Source: Nitzschia sp. DOCU1 (taxonomy: Eukaryota; Bacillariophyta; Bacillariophyceae; Bacillariales; Bacillariaceae). From it: a DNA stretch of 64,000 nt. This document shows, one piece after another, positions 28,586 through 38,507 of this stretch. Position 1 is the stretch's first letter, and each line of letters starts with the position of its first letter. The notes beneath the pieces are model-generated. The model did not search any database. It was not told where the DNA came from and saw nothing but the letters and a program-made list of their open reading frames with translations. The stretch is taken from assembly GCA_951394045.1 (NCBI GenBank), contig OX595985.1, positions 1,612,001 through 1,676,000 on the forward strand, given 5' to 3'. The translations under genes and the position numbers were made by a program.

Positions 28586-31500
28586 CTACGGTCGGCGGCG
28601 TCTCAACAACTCGGGCCCCAAGGTCATGAGAATGTTGGCTACCCGGGCATCGCCGTCTTTGGCACCTTGTTGCGCGCTTTCTCGTTGCTGGTACGAGTCG
28701 CAACATGCCATCGCAGTCATCCAAGACCCCGCTTCGCCTTCTTCGACATCTCCGTCCAGTGTCACCAGCGTACCCACATACTCATCGGCTCGCATGCGCT
28801 TAAAGTGATGGGGCGACGATAGCAGGTTTGGAGCAAAGGCAAATAGGTAATGAAAGACAGTGCTGGGCCGGACATGGCGGACCCAGGTTTCCCGCAACAT
28901 GGATTTGGCAATCGATGCCGCAGGCTTTGAGGTATCCTCTAATCCCGTCCAAAAAAGCATTTGGCGTACCGCACGCAACTCGGCATAAGGCTTGCCATTG
29001 GCAATTTCACTTAACTGCTTGCTTTGTCCACCTTTGACCATAAGTTGTTCAAGGGTTAACTCAAAGTCAGCGAGATCTTGAGTAATATGAAGCCTCGTAG
29101 ATTCTGCCAATGGTCGCATTAACGAGGCGTTCGAAACAAACGTATAAATCGAAAAGGTAGCAACCGTTGCAGCGACGACCGAGGCATATTTTCTTGGCAG
29201 CTTGGACAAGTGAGCATGCCCAAGACTTTCGTACATATCATTAAGATACTTTTGTACAAAGGACGGGCCTTCGGAGTCGAGTTCGCCCCCACCTTCTTTC
29301 AAGTACGAACCGTAGTGCATGCGGGCAATAGTAGATGCCACCCGTTTGTTCAGAGCTCGGCATAGAGGATCCAGAATCGTGCTGTGGACAAATTTGTCAA
29401 TTTCTTGCAACCCTGGTTGCAAGGCGTGGTCGCACATGCTGGCGGCTTCTTCGAGCTTGGCCGTGACAGCGGGACGGTAGGGTTCCAAAAAGACCTTATC
29501 GGGAGCCGATAACAAAGATTCAGCCATCGCGTTCATGATCTTGGCCACCTTCATATCATGTAAGAGTGCTTCAGTCGGCGACCCGTCTCTCTGATCTAAA
29601 TAAGCGTCCTCCCCGGCATTGCTGACAGCATTGTGAGCTTGCTCACAAAATTGCGAAACCATTCCAGTGACATTCTCGGAGATCATTGTCACAGCCGACA
29701 AGTCACCACCACCCTCGCGGGGATCTGCTAGCGACAGCTCTTGGCGAATATTGGCATCGAGCTGTTGAATGTCGTACCGGGACGGAAGTAGTGGAAGATG
29801 CGAAATGGCGTTACCCGCATCATCTACTGTGACGTTTTCTTGGAACATGAATTGCAAGGGAGCACAAAGACGATCTCTCGAAGCTTCCAAAAATGCTCGC
29901 TGAAGTCGGAAAAGCCCCTTGGAAGAAGCATGATTTCCTTGCAACGAGGCCCAGTACGGCGAGTTCAAGACGGCCGACATCGAAACAGTACTTCCGGATG
30001 ATTTGTAGTCTGCCCCGGCAGTGTCGTCGCCAGCTCTCTTGACCACAGTCCAAGTATCGGCACTGGAGATAGCGGGGGCAGCCAACTGTGCACTTTCAGG
30101 TGAGGTGGTCCATTGCAAGAACGGATCGCTCAATGCGGCAGAGCCACCCAAGACACCACCAGCCGACATGGAGGAAGTGTCGTCCAACGTCGCCGAGCTC
30201 AGTCCGGCTTGCATGGCATCATTGATACTGGCCAGCATATTGATACTAGCTGCACGTACCGCTGGATACAGCGCGGATACATCGGAGGCAAATTTGCCAT
30301 TTTCATACTCGAGAATGTGCTTGAGGCGGTCTCCCATCTTGTGGCAGAGTCGTTCCCAATAAAGTTGAAAAATGCTAAATTCTTCCTTGGTCTGACCAGG
30401 GGGGCGATATTGTTCATATTTTTCAGGAATTTGAGATTCCGCCACCACGTCCACAAAGAGCTGGCGGGATACTGGGTCTGACTTGCGGCTCAGAACTTGA
30501 TGCAGATTCCACACCTGCAATGAGGCCTCGGTAATGCCTCGAGCCCAATTACCTGCTGCTTCGGCTCGTAATTCCTTGAGCTTAGCTTTGATAGCACGTT
30601 GAAGGCCGGCATCGGATGCTTTCTTCGCTGATCCACTGGCAAGCTTGGCTTCTGTGGTCGCCGACTCGGTCAAGTTCGAAAGAGTCGTGGGTGACCAGAA
30701 CTCGTTCGAAACTTTCTCGGCGGCCATAACAGCATGGTTGACTGCACTCCAGGCGGCTTGAGGGAGTTCACCCAAGTGAAAATACACTTGCAATGTAGCT
30801 CCTAATTGAATGACAGCCGACGATGAAGACACATTGGCCATTTGGTGCTTCGACAAAAGCTCAGCGGCAGCCTTGCGAACAGCAGAAGCAGTCTTGCGGG
30901 CTTCGGGGCGCACTGCCTCCACGACATCGATCTTGGGTCCGTCTTTTAGTTCGGGCTTGGCAAGCAAGTCTTCAATGACCGCTACTGATGCAGCGGCCCG
31001 AGTCAGATCGCGCAGATCATCCAAATAGAAACCTTCTAGCTTGGACGCTTCAAATTGCAATCGGAGGATCATTTTCAATGTTGCCGAAAGCTGCAAGACT
31101 CGAGACAGGCGCTTCGTTGCCTTTTCCATCCGATTAAGTCCACGATTCAGTGAGGTCTCGACACGGCTGGCCACGCCTTCCAGCACTTCTCCTTGTCGTT
31201 TCAATCGCTCGCAGCGCTCACGAGTTGCCATTAATGTCGTGCTGGCATTGCCCGAGACAGGAGCGCTCCCCTCGCCGTCCTCCCCAGATTCTTCAATCGT
31301 ATAACCATGCAATCGCAGCAGAGGTCCTGCCACAGCCTCGGGACTGGTTCTGGACACGCGCTCTGCCAATGATTCCACCAACGCAAGCTTCCGCTCGACT
31401 TCACCCAGTGCCTCTTCGGCCCGCTGTTGATGGTTCTTGGAATCTTCTGCTTCCAATAAAGCTGCTGCGTAAGCAAAAGCAGGCTCATCCCCACTACCAA

Positions 31501-31723
31501 CATGCATCTCTAACTTTGTCAACAAAGGGTCCTCCCGCATCAGCAGAGACAGAGACGAGGCCGCCTGGGCAGCCGAAGCGGCTGTGCCGACTTGAGTGCT
31601 CGTACTGCCATGGCTGCTTTTGCGTTTCATGTCGCTTGCATTGCTACCGGAACCTACAGAAGAGTTCCTACCCCCAGAAGAAGACTGACGAGATGCCAAA
31701 GGAGACCTTTTAGGGATCTCCAT
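28586..31723 (-). CDS. COG5-like conserved oligomeric Golgi complex subunit
   Basis: 1,045 residues, single exon. The N-terminus (1-60) is Ser-rich and disordered. Residues about 85-230 are long coiled-coil helices (AEEALGEVERKLALVESL, RLKRQGEVLEGVASRVE). A helical CATCHR-type body follows. The COG5-like segment QLGATLQVYFHLGELPQAAW lies near 310, and the closing HYLFAFAPNLLSSPH lies near 985. COG is a Golgi tethering complex for retrograde vesicles and keeps glycosylation enzymes in place. Assignment to COG5 rather than another COG subunit rests on these two segments and the overall size. No domain fusion or truncation was noticed. Confidence 0.65.
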   Translation of the reverse strand: MEIPKRSPLASRQSSSGGRNSSVGSGSNASDMKRKSSHGSTSTQVGTAASAAQAASSLSLLMREDPLLTKLEMHVGSGDEPAFAYAAALLEAEDSKNHQQRAEEALGEVERKLALVESLAERVSRTSPEAVAGPLLRLHGYTIEESGEDGEGSAPVSGNASTTLMATRERCERLKRQGEVLEGVASRVETSLNRGLNRMEKATKRLSRVLQLSATLKMILRLQFEASKLEGFYLDDLRDLTRAAASVAVIEDLLAKPELKDGPKIDVVEAVRPEARKTASAVRKAAAELLSKHQMANVSSSSAVIQLGATLQVYFHLGELPQAAWSAVNHAVMAAEKVSNEFWSPTTLSNLTESATTEAKLASGSAKKASDAGLQRAIKAKLKELRAEAAGNWARGITEASLQVWNLHQVLSRKSDPVSRQLFVDVVAESQIPEKYEQYRPPGQTKEEFSIFQLYWERLCHKMGDRLKHILEYENGKFASDVSALYPAVRAASINMLASINDAMQAGLSSATLDDTSSMSAGGVLGGSAALSDPFLQWTTSPESAQLAAPAISSADTWTVVKRAGDDTAGADYKSSGSTVSMSAVLNSPYWASLQGNHASSKGLFRLQRAFLEASRDRLCAPLQFMFQENVTVDDAGNAISHLPLLPSRYDIQQLDANIRQELSLADPREGGGDLSAVTMISENVTGMVSQFCEQAHNAVSNAGEDAYLDQRDGSPTEALLHDMKVAKIMNAMAESLLSAPDKVFLEPYRPAVTAKLEEAASMCDHALQPGLQEIDKFVHSTILDPLCRALNKRVASTIARMHYGSYLKEGGGELDSEGPSFVQKYLNDMYESLGHAHLSKLPRKYASVVAATVATFSIYTFVSNASLMRPLAESTRLHITQDLADFELTLEQLMVKGGQSKQLSEIANGKPYAELRAVRQMLFWTGLEDTSKPAASIAKSMLRETWVRHVRPSTVFHYLFAFAPNLLSSPHHFKRMRADEYVGTLVTLDGDVEEGEAGSWMTAMACCDSYQQRESAQQGAKDGDARVANILMTLGPELLRRRRP

Positions 31724-32057
31724 GGCGGGGTTATTGTTACTACCGTTTAGGTTGTGCTGTTATGATGATTGGCATTGCACATCTCGCGGTCATGGTCGTT
31801 GACAAAAGAGGGCACGCCGCCGAGCCCCGCCCCGTTTCGACTGTCCGCAATGCGCGACGCGCGCGAAATTGCGATCTTCGACTTATCGGAGTCGTGGAAC
31901 GGGATCCACGTGAAACCTTTCTCTGTTTTTGCGAAAGATCTTTTTGTTTCCATATCATCAAACGATCGGATGATGACACTCAACTCCACAACCTATTACC
32001 GGCAGACGTGTTGTAGCTTTGAATTCTTATCGATTTGGACACCAAACCAACGAAGTA
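31724..32057. other. Divergent promoter region
   Basis: 334 bp between the starts of the COG5-like gene and the plastid ChuX/HutX-like gene. No gene is seen; ORFs crossing it have no features. Confidence 0.5.
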
Positions 32058-32606
32058 ATGATGAACAAAGGATCGCCGATTCTCATTTGTTTATGGACAT
32101 TCCTTCTGGCCACGAGCCGACTCACTGATGCCTTTACTGTTGCCCCGTCCATTGGGGCGACTCCTCCATCGACCACGAAGCTTGCGGCCTCCACCAAACC
32201 CGAGCCAACGTTGACTGCATCCGAGGAAAAAGTCTTTGAATTCCTACAGGAACTTCATCAGTCCAAATTGGCATTTCGAATTGTGGTGATTGGCAATGGG
32301 GCCATTCTGGAATCGACGAATCCACTGGGACCCAACATGTCGTTGAACCAGTCTCCCAAGTCGGGGGCCAATCTAGTGACGTTTGCATCGGAAGACAAGT
32401 CGTATGAGCTACATTTGCAAACTAATGCCATTTCCAAGGTCAGCCTGGTGGAAAAGGAAACTCCGGGTCGGACCATGCGCATTCTCCGGCTTGTCAATTC
32501 CGAAGGGCAATCCATTTGTTCGTTGATTCTGTCAGAGGATTCGGATGCCACGGCGAAATGGTTTCAATCTATGACTAGCAAATACGGGAATGAATGGCAA
32601 GTCTAG
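32058..32606 (+). CDS. Plastid-targeted ChuX/HutX-like protein
   Basis: 182 residues from the ATG at 32058 (a second ATG follows at once). The N-terminus is a signal peptide (ILICLWTFLLATSRLTDA) ending before FTVAP, close to the diatom plastid bipartite presequence (cleavage before Phe). The body resembles the haem-utilisation ChuX/HutX/HemS fold. A beta-rich domain carries HLQTNAISKVSLVEKE near 125, aligning with the HIKAEN...ALIERK stretch of bacterial ChuX, and RILRLVNSEGQS follows. Bacterial relatives bind or hand over haem. The known haem-ligand His residues are not clearly conserved, so function may differ. A bacterial or endosymbiotic origin is possible. The stop is at 32604-32606. Confidence 0.5.
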   Translation: MMNKGSPILICLWTFLLATSRLTDAFTVAPSIGATPPSTTKLAASTKPEPTLTASEEKVFEFLQELHQSKLAFRIVVIGNGAILESTNPLGPNMSLNQSPKSGANLVTFASEDKSYELHLQTNAISKVSLVEKETPGRTMRILRLVNSEGQSICSLILSEDSDATAKWFQSMTSKYGNEWQV

Positions 32607-33164
32607 AGAAAATATCTTGTATTGCCAATCGTCCCTGGCCCACCCACTTGCACTTGGCACTTGGGGCATTAGGAGTTACCGTCGTGGTTGGCATGTGGTG
32701 GGCCTCGCACCATAAACAACTTGGCCTTTTGCGGAATGTACGTCCTGCTGCTACGAGCGGCCAACTGTTGCAATAAATTTCCACGGACCTACTACTACAC
32801 TTTGTATAGTTCTAATGCAGTTTTACTTTGTGATGTCCATTATTTGATGGGAAGAAATAGCAGGTGATATCGTTGCTGCTACTAGTCATTCTCAAAACAG
32901 CACGCTCATTAGTTTGCCTAATTCACGAGTAGGCGTGGCACAGACAAATGGACGACCAAAACATTGGTTTTCTATCCAGGAGTTACCAACTACTAAAGGA
33001 CTCGCAGAAATTTCTTTGTAACGAAAGATCGTCAAGAAAGTTACCCCCCTCGCACATGCTCTTCATTCTGATCTCAAAAAGACAACTAGGCGGTGTAACC
33101 AAAGGGCGGGGCTCTGCCACTACAACTCGACGGCGACAACCGAAATCGTTGTAGCACCTAATGG
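32607..33164. other. Convergent 3' intergenic region
   Basis: 558 bp between two convergent plastid-protein genes. A 60-codon ORF (32594-32776) overlaps the previous stop and encodes one hydrophobic helix; see findings. Otherwise no gene is seen. Confidence 0.5.
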
Positions 33165-35171
33165 TTATTGACCCAAGAGGGCGGCACCAAGGTTGACTCG
33201 TTGGGCCAAGCTGGGTCCTCCAACTCCACCGTCTGCTCGAAGTCCATGGTCTGCGGCTTCAATTTCCGGAGTGACTCTGATAGTGGGTGCCGAGGCGCTG
33301 CTGGAAGGCAATGATGCTGCAACAGATTGAGCCTTTTGAATTTCCATTTCACCCCAACGTGATTTTCCTGCCAGTCCGGCAGCTGCAACTCGGGCATTTC
33401 TCTTATCAAAATACGACGACGGTGCCGTAGCGCCTCCGACGGGAGCAGGAAGAGGGGCGGCTACTGGTGCTTGAACAAGTTGTGCGCCAAAGTTGATGCG
33501 TTGGGCCAAGCTGGGTCCTCCAACTCCACCGTCTGCTCGAAGTCCATGGTCTGCGGCTTCAATTTCCGGAGTGACTCTGATAGTGGGTGCCGAGGCGCTG
33601 CTGGAAGGCAATGATGCTGCAACAGATTGAGCCTTTTGAATTTCCATTTCACCCCAACGTGATTTTCCTGCCAGTCCGGCAGCTGCAACTCGGGCATTTC
33701 TCTTATCAAAATACGACGACGGTGCCGTAGCGCCTCCGACGGGAGCAGGAAGAGGGGCGGCTACTGGTGCTTGAACAAGTTGTGCGCCAAAGTTGATGCG
33801 TTGGGCCAAGCTGGGTCCTCCAACTCCACCGTCTGCTCGAAGTCCATGGTCTGCGGCTTCAATTTCCGGAGTGACTCTGATAGTGGGTGCCGAGGCGCTG
33901 CTGGAAGGCAATGATGCTGAAACAGATTGTGCCTTTTGAATTTCCATTTCACCCCAGCGTGATTTTCCTGCCAATCCGGCAGCTACAACTCGGGCATTTC
34001 TCTTATCAAAATAAGACGACGGTGCCGTAGCGCCTCCGACGGGAGCAGGAAGAGAGGCGGCTACTGGTGCTTGAACAAGTTGTGCGCCAAGGTTGATGCG
34101 TTCTGCTAGGCTCGGCCCGCCGACACCGCCATCGGCTCTAAGACCATGATCCGCTGCTACAACTTCGGGTGGGACTGGAACGGCAGCGACTGGAGCTGGG
34201 GCAGGTACGGATGGCGGTGCCGACGACCCTGGCAGAGATGTTGCTGCTTGTGCTGCTTTGGTAACTTCCGGTTCACCCCAACGAGACTTTCCGGCCTTCC
34301 CTGCAGCTGCTACCCTAGCATTTCGCTTTTCAAACAAAATCGTACTTTCTGACGACCGGAGAGCAGCCAAAGATGGAGGAGCGGCAGCACCGTTCACCTG
34401 GACTGCTCCATTAACAACTCCAGCTGCCATGGCCTTTTCATTCTCCATATCTCCCCAGCGCGACTTCCCTGCTGCTGCTGCAGCTGACACCTTGGCACTT
34501 CGTTGCTGAAATGCCGGACTTGCAGCCGTCGCACCAGGGACAGCCATTTCGGCACTGCCAGACAGCAATTTAAGCTTTTCTTCGTATTGTTGCCTGATTT
34601 TGTTCTCTGCAGCCGCAACCGCTTGGATCTTTTGTTGCTGAGCATCGACAATATATTTCGCCATGAACTGTTGGTATGACGATAGCTTTACTACCAATTG
34701 CTCCTTGGTCATTTGCGAGATATCTAAACCGGTTGGTGGAGGAACTGACGAGGTTGTTGCCAATGCCCCTGGTGCACTTTTCAGTGCCAGTAGCTCCTTC
34801 TTCAAATTCTATGGGGTCAGCAATCACCAAAGACACAGACAGCGGCAAAAGTACCAACGTGCACAAGTAGAAAGATGCAAAGTGAGCGACAAGAATTCAG
34901 AAAAGCCTCTCATTTTCTCGTTAAAACAGTTTGCCATTCAAATTCACCAAATTCAACAAGCCACACATACCTCGATCTCTGCATTCTTCTTCTCTTCGGC
35001 TTGCTTGACAGCCTTCAGCTTATCCTCATGAGCCTTGGCCATATATTCAGTCAATTCCGATGGATCTACAAACAGTTGGGTTGCGTGTCGTTGGACCGCA
35101 CTCGGGTAGATAAAGGCTGACGTTGGAACAGCCATCAAAGCAGCAGAAACGGTAGCGGCCCAAAACTTCAT
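33165..35171 (-). CDS. Plastid-targeted tandem-repeat protein with KSRWG motifs
   Basis: Two exons, 35171-34971 and 34808-33165, joined by a 162-bp GT-AG intron; the frame is kept and the product has 614 residues. The start MKFWAATVSAALMAVPTSAF is a signal peptide with the classic diatom plastid 'SAF' cleavage motif. Residues about 35-135 are Lys/Glu/Gln-rich coiled coil running across the intron (EYMAKAHEDKLKAVKQAEE, then NLKKELLALK). The rest is Ala/Pro/Ser/Val-rich, probably disordered. It holds five copies of a basic element ending in KSRWG(D/E) and four copies of DHGLRADGGVGGPSLA. The last three units are 100-residue repeats. No enzyme domain is present. The layout is that of a multivalent scaffold; function is unknown. 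It is not the described linker PYCO1, which I recall as carrying KWSP motifs not seen here. Confidence 0.8.
33201..34100 (-). repeat. Three-unit 300-bp tandem repeat inside the coding region
   Basis: Period is exactly 300 bp (100 codons). Units starting at 33201 and 33501 are identical over their length as far as I can read. The third unit, from 33801, has about seven substitutions, all near its distal part. A more diverged unit lies at 34100-34300. Phase 0 length means that unit gain or loss keeps the frame. Confidence 0.9.
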
Positions 35172-35852
35172 GTTTGATGGTTTGTTGAAATAAGACGCTT
35201 CCAATTGGGGTTGGAGACAACCTCTTGAACAACAACGAAGGTATCCAAACCTGGTCAGGTGATAGCGATCTTTGCCGTTAGTTGCCGCCAAAAAGTGGCG
35301 ATGAAAGGCTGTCGATGATTCTCGGTTTGTAATGCGTGCGTCAATTGCATCGCATGGCGGACAGACCACAGAAACTGTGCGACAAACAATAGCCAATCAA
35401 GTGGATTGGTTAGTATCAAAATTGCCTCCGGTTTCAAAGGCTTATTTTTACATGTTTGTGATAATTAATAAACTTCAATGATCCACTGGCAGACCAATCG
35501 TTCCATTAATTACCAAAAACATGCCAGCGCGCAGGCGAAACATTGCCAGTTCCTTACCGCGCGCGCGGATCAAAAAGTACTTATTTCTGGTCCGTTCGTC
35601 GAAGGCAACAGAAAAGACGCTGCTCGCCACCATCATCTCCACATCATCGCACGATCAGGCCCACTGGCATTGGTGTGCAAAACGTCCTCTTCTTTCACAC
35701 CAATCAAGGCACAACTACAATCTCTTCCCCGAAGAAGTATCTATCAAGCGATCGGCAAGGCTCGTGGTCCGTTTATTGCATCAAAAGTGGTTGTTTTCTA
35801 GCTACCTTGACTTTAGTTTCAGACGAAGGTTCTGAGTCGCCCCAACTGAGTG
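35172..35852. other. Divergent promoter region
   Basis: 681 bp between the repeat-protein start and the acidic protein start. ORFs on both strands up to about 107 codons show no family features. No gene is called. Confidence 0.5.
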
Positions 35853-37277
35853 ATGAATGACACGAGTGCGGAAACCCATGTACCGAACCCACTTGATTCC
35901 AAGGATATTGCCAAGGTGTTATCTTCCGATGGTCCTGTAGTAAAGTGCGTATTGTTAAAGGCTCCTCGGCCTCCTGGGAACGGAGATACGAAGCCCCCTG
36001 CCAACTCCACCGATGGTGAGTCCTCTCCGCCTTCCGACAATGACAAGGACGGAGAAACCCCCACCCCACCGACTCCTCGGGTGATATTAAAAGATCTAAT
36101 GGAAGAAATCGAGGTCGATACTACTCCCTCCAAAAGCATGGTTTCCCAAGTACTGGGCGGCCCATTTACCTTCTTGGGTCAATATGAAGACGAGGGCATT
36201 GTTTTGATGATTCGAAAGCTTCCGATCGACTTGGATGCAGAAGAATTGGCTGATCTCAAACCTTCTCTGCTCCGAGACCTTTGCAAAGACCGAGATATCT
36301 CAATGGATAATATGCTGGAAAAGTCAGATCTTATCAAAGCCCTGACAGACTGGTCGAAACGAGCCGACCCCCCGTTCAATCCACATCAGTTACAGCCGCC
36401 GCTCCACAACGAACGAGTCCGTGGCGACATCCTAGTGCTCAAGGTAGCCGAGACCAAGGAAGAGCTTGACTCCGAGGACGCCCCCACGCACATGGAGATA
36501 CCGTCGAATGATGAATTCTTTTTGAACTATAGACTGGACGAGTACATTCAGTTCGCATCTCGTACAGACATTCCAGAGTTCGAGGTGAAATCAGACGAGG
36601 ATGGGGAAGGATCAGCTGACGAAGACGAGGAAGGTGACGAAGCACCAGAGGCGGCCGCCGGCGAAGATGACGATGACGAAGAAGGTCTTCCGATCCGACC
36701 TGGGGACGAGGAAGAACTGGACGACGAAGACAAGGCAGCAATGTTCAACCTGGTGATGAACGAAGTCCTTCGGCAATATCGAGAAGAGCATGGTCGAGGA
36801 CCGGATACGAAAGAACTGCTAGAAATGCGGGCTACCATTGCCAAGGAGTTGGATGTCAAAGTGGCAGAAATCGATGCCGAGCAAGCCGATTGGAACAAAC
36901 ACGCCAAACTCGGAACGCCCGCCAAGGAAACGCCCAAAACTATCGGCTTCTCTGAAGAGGATAAAATCTTGGAATACGAACCAGACCCTAACGAGCACAA
37001 TCATCACGAGGAGTACGATGTGGACGACGAGAACGGCTATGAAGGCGAGTCGGCATCTGACGAAGATGACAACGAGCCGCCGACGAAGAGACTGAAAACG
37101 GGAGACGTCTCGTCAGAAGAAATAGAACAAGAGGACTCGAAACCTGCTGCGGTTACCAAAGCCCCCGCAACAGAGGCTGGGCCTGCAAGCCCACTACTGG
37201 GGGAAACATCAAACAAGGGAGCCGACGAGGATCCCGGGGGTAACGTCGCCTCCAGCAATGAGGGTGAAAAAGAGTAG
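35853..37277 (+). CDS. Acidic DUF5880-like protein with SAP-like helix pair
   Basis: 474 residues from the ATG at 35853. Residues about 80-125 contain VSQVLGGPFTFLGQYEDEG followed by IVLMIRKLP, which resembles a domain of unknown function shared by stramenopiles and giant viruses (DUF5880-like, from memory). Next is a SAP-like helix pair (LKPSLLRDLCKDRDIS, then DLIKALTDW). The middle and C-terminal parts are highly acidic (runs of D and E) with a basic patch PPTKRLKTG that may be a nuclear signal. This suggests a nuclear protein, perhaps chromatin-associated. Function is unknown. Confidence 0.6.
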   Translation: MNDTSAETHVPNPLDSKDIAKVLSSDGPVVKCVLLKAPRPPGNGDTKPPANSTDGESSPPSDNDKDGETPTPPTPRVILKDLMEEIEVDTTPSKSMVSQVLGGPFTFLGQYEDEGIVLMIRKLPIDLDAEELADLKPSLLRDLCKDRDISMDNMLEKSDLIKALTDWSKRADPPFNPHQLQPPLHNERVRGDILVLKVAETKEELDSEDAPTHMEIPSNDEFFLNYRLDEYIQFASRTDIPEFEVKSDEDGEGSADEDEEGDEAPEAAAGEDDDDEEGLPIRPGDEEELDDEDKAAMFNLVMNEVLRQYREEHGRGPDTKELLEMRATIAKELDVKVAEIDAEQADWNKHAKLGTPAKETPKTIGFSEEDKILEYEPDPNEHNHHEEYDVDDENGYEGESASDEDDNEPPTKRLKTGDVSSEEIEQEDSKPAAVTKAPATEAGPASPLLGETSNKGADEDPGGNVASSNEGEKE

Positions 37278-37501
37278 GACAGATCCCTTCTTGCTCCCTC
37301 TACTTTTTGTTTCCCCCGCTATCTCTTCTACCGCTTTTTGCAACTGCTAGGATTTTGGGTGGTTTTCACTGCTCAGTGCGCACCGGATGCCGATTTGCTG
37401 GTGTAGTTTAGTCGGACTTGGATCGGACACTTAACATAGAGTACAAGCTCGTCCTAAAGATGTCAATACAATGGTCATAACCTCCGTTGCCTTACTAAAT
37501 C

Positions 37502-38507
37502 CTACAAGGCTCCAAGCGTGGCAGCAACGATTGATATAAATGTTCCAATACTTCCGGCCTGCTTTTGCTCCGTCTCGATCATTTCACCCATTTCCCCAGC
37601 CAGCATGGCTTGCGATACCATGAGCGCGCCCACTTGGTACCACAAGACAATCTTTTGCTGGTCGGCGTCCAAGAAACGAATGGAAGCAGCCAACAAACCG
37701 GCCACGATCATCATGTCACATTGGGCCATGCATGAAATGTTCTTGTAAATCGAGCTAGAATCGCAGACAACAGTGATAGGGAATTTGTGAGTCTTCAAGC
37801 CCGCTACTTGCTTCTAGCACTGCTAGTCGACTCACCTGCTCTGATCGCCCAAATACCCGTTCTGACCACCAGCCAGCACCATTTCAATAACGCGAAACAT
37901 GGATGATAGGAATTGAAAGCCGAGAGCAACGGTGGTAATCGACAACTTTCCTCTTCGATTGAAGCTGCTAGTCGAAAGTTTACGCGGAAGTGGGATGAGC
38001 GGCTGATTTCCTTCTGCCTCGGCCGTGAAAAACGCAATGGCAATCAAAAGTAGCACAAAAATGACCACTTGGACGTTGGCGAGGTGGGTATTCAAGACAT
38101 TTATCGAAAAGATCCCTTCTGCCATGTAAATAAAGACGATTCCAGTAACAATGTAACACAAAGTCATCTCCAGCTTGGCAGTACCGCGTGAAACATGTAC
38201 CATGCCTGCCAGCAGGGTGGCGACGTGGATGTGCGAAAAGCAAAACCAGTTGGCAATCCAAGCTTCGTCTTTGGAGCAACTTTCCTTGTCCCTACGATGA
38301 AAGATCTTTGAGTGATTCGATTCTGGGTAAAGTGAAAAGCTGCAATTCACATTCAATCGTTCCGTCTTACCAGAACAGACACCGAACATCGGCCCCGAGC
38401 GGAGACAGAAAAAAGGCATTGGTGACCGTGTGAACCAAGAACATCAGAGTTGTCATGAGGACCGGTGACACCTCCCCGTCCGTTTTTGTAGCCAAGGGTT
38501 TACTCAT
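37502..38507 (-). CDS. Polytopic membrane protein, function unknown
   Basis: Rebuilt as three exons, 38507-38371, 38291-37836 and 37754-37502, encoding 281 residues. About six transmembrane helices are visible, including VLMTTLMFLVHTVTNAFFL, HIHVATLLAGMV, LCYIVTGIVFIYMAE, VQVVIFVLLLIAIAFF, DMMIVAGLLAASI and a C-terminal SIVAATLGAL. Exon 1 to 2 splicing with the CGTAG acceptor reads LFWDKESC smoothly; a 31-bp alternative intron is less likely. The second junction uses GTGAGT and TTCTAG. I recognise no family. Histidine pairs in helix 2 might bind metal, but this is speculation. Confidence 0.55.

Noticed and set aside
33201..34100. Could the regular 300-bp repeat be a CRISPR-like or satellite array?
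   Set aside because: Units are 300 bp, in frame, on the coding strand of a long ORF with plastid signal peptide, and follow a codon-based period. There are no short direct repeats with unique spacers.
33165..35171. Identification of the repeat protein as PYCO1, the known diatom Rubisco linker
   Set aside because: The protein lacks the KWSP sticker motif I associate with PYCO1; its own repeated motif is KSRWG(D/E). Kept only as a functional analogy.
38291..38371. A 31-bp intron for the membrane protein's first junction
   Set aside because: Possible by frame, but far shorter than other introns in the window. The downstream CGTAG acceptor gives about 79 bp and a smoother protein (LFWDKES).
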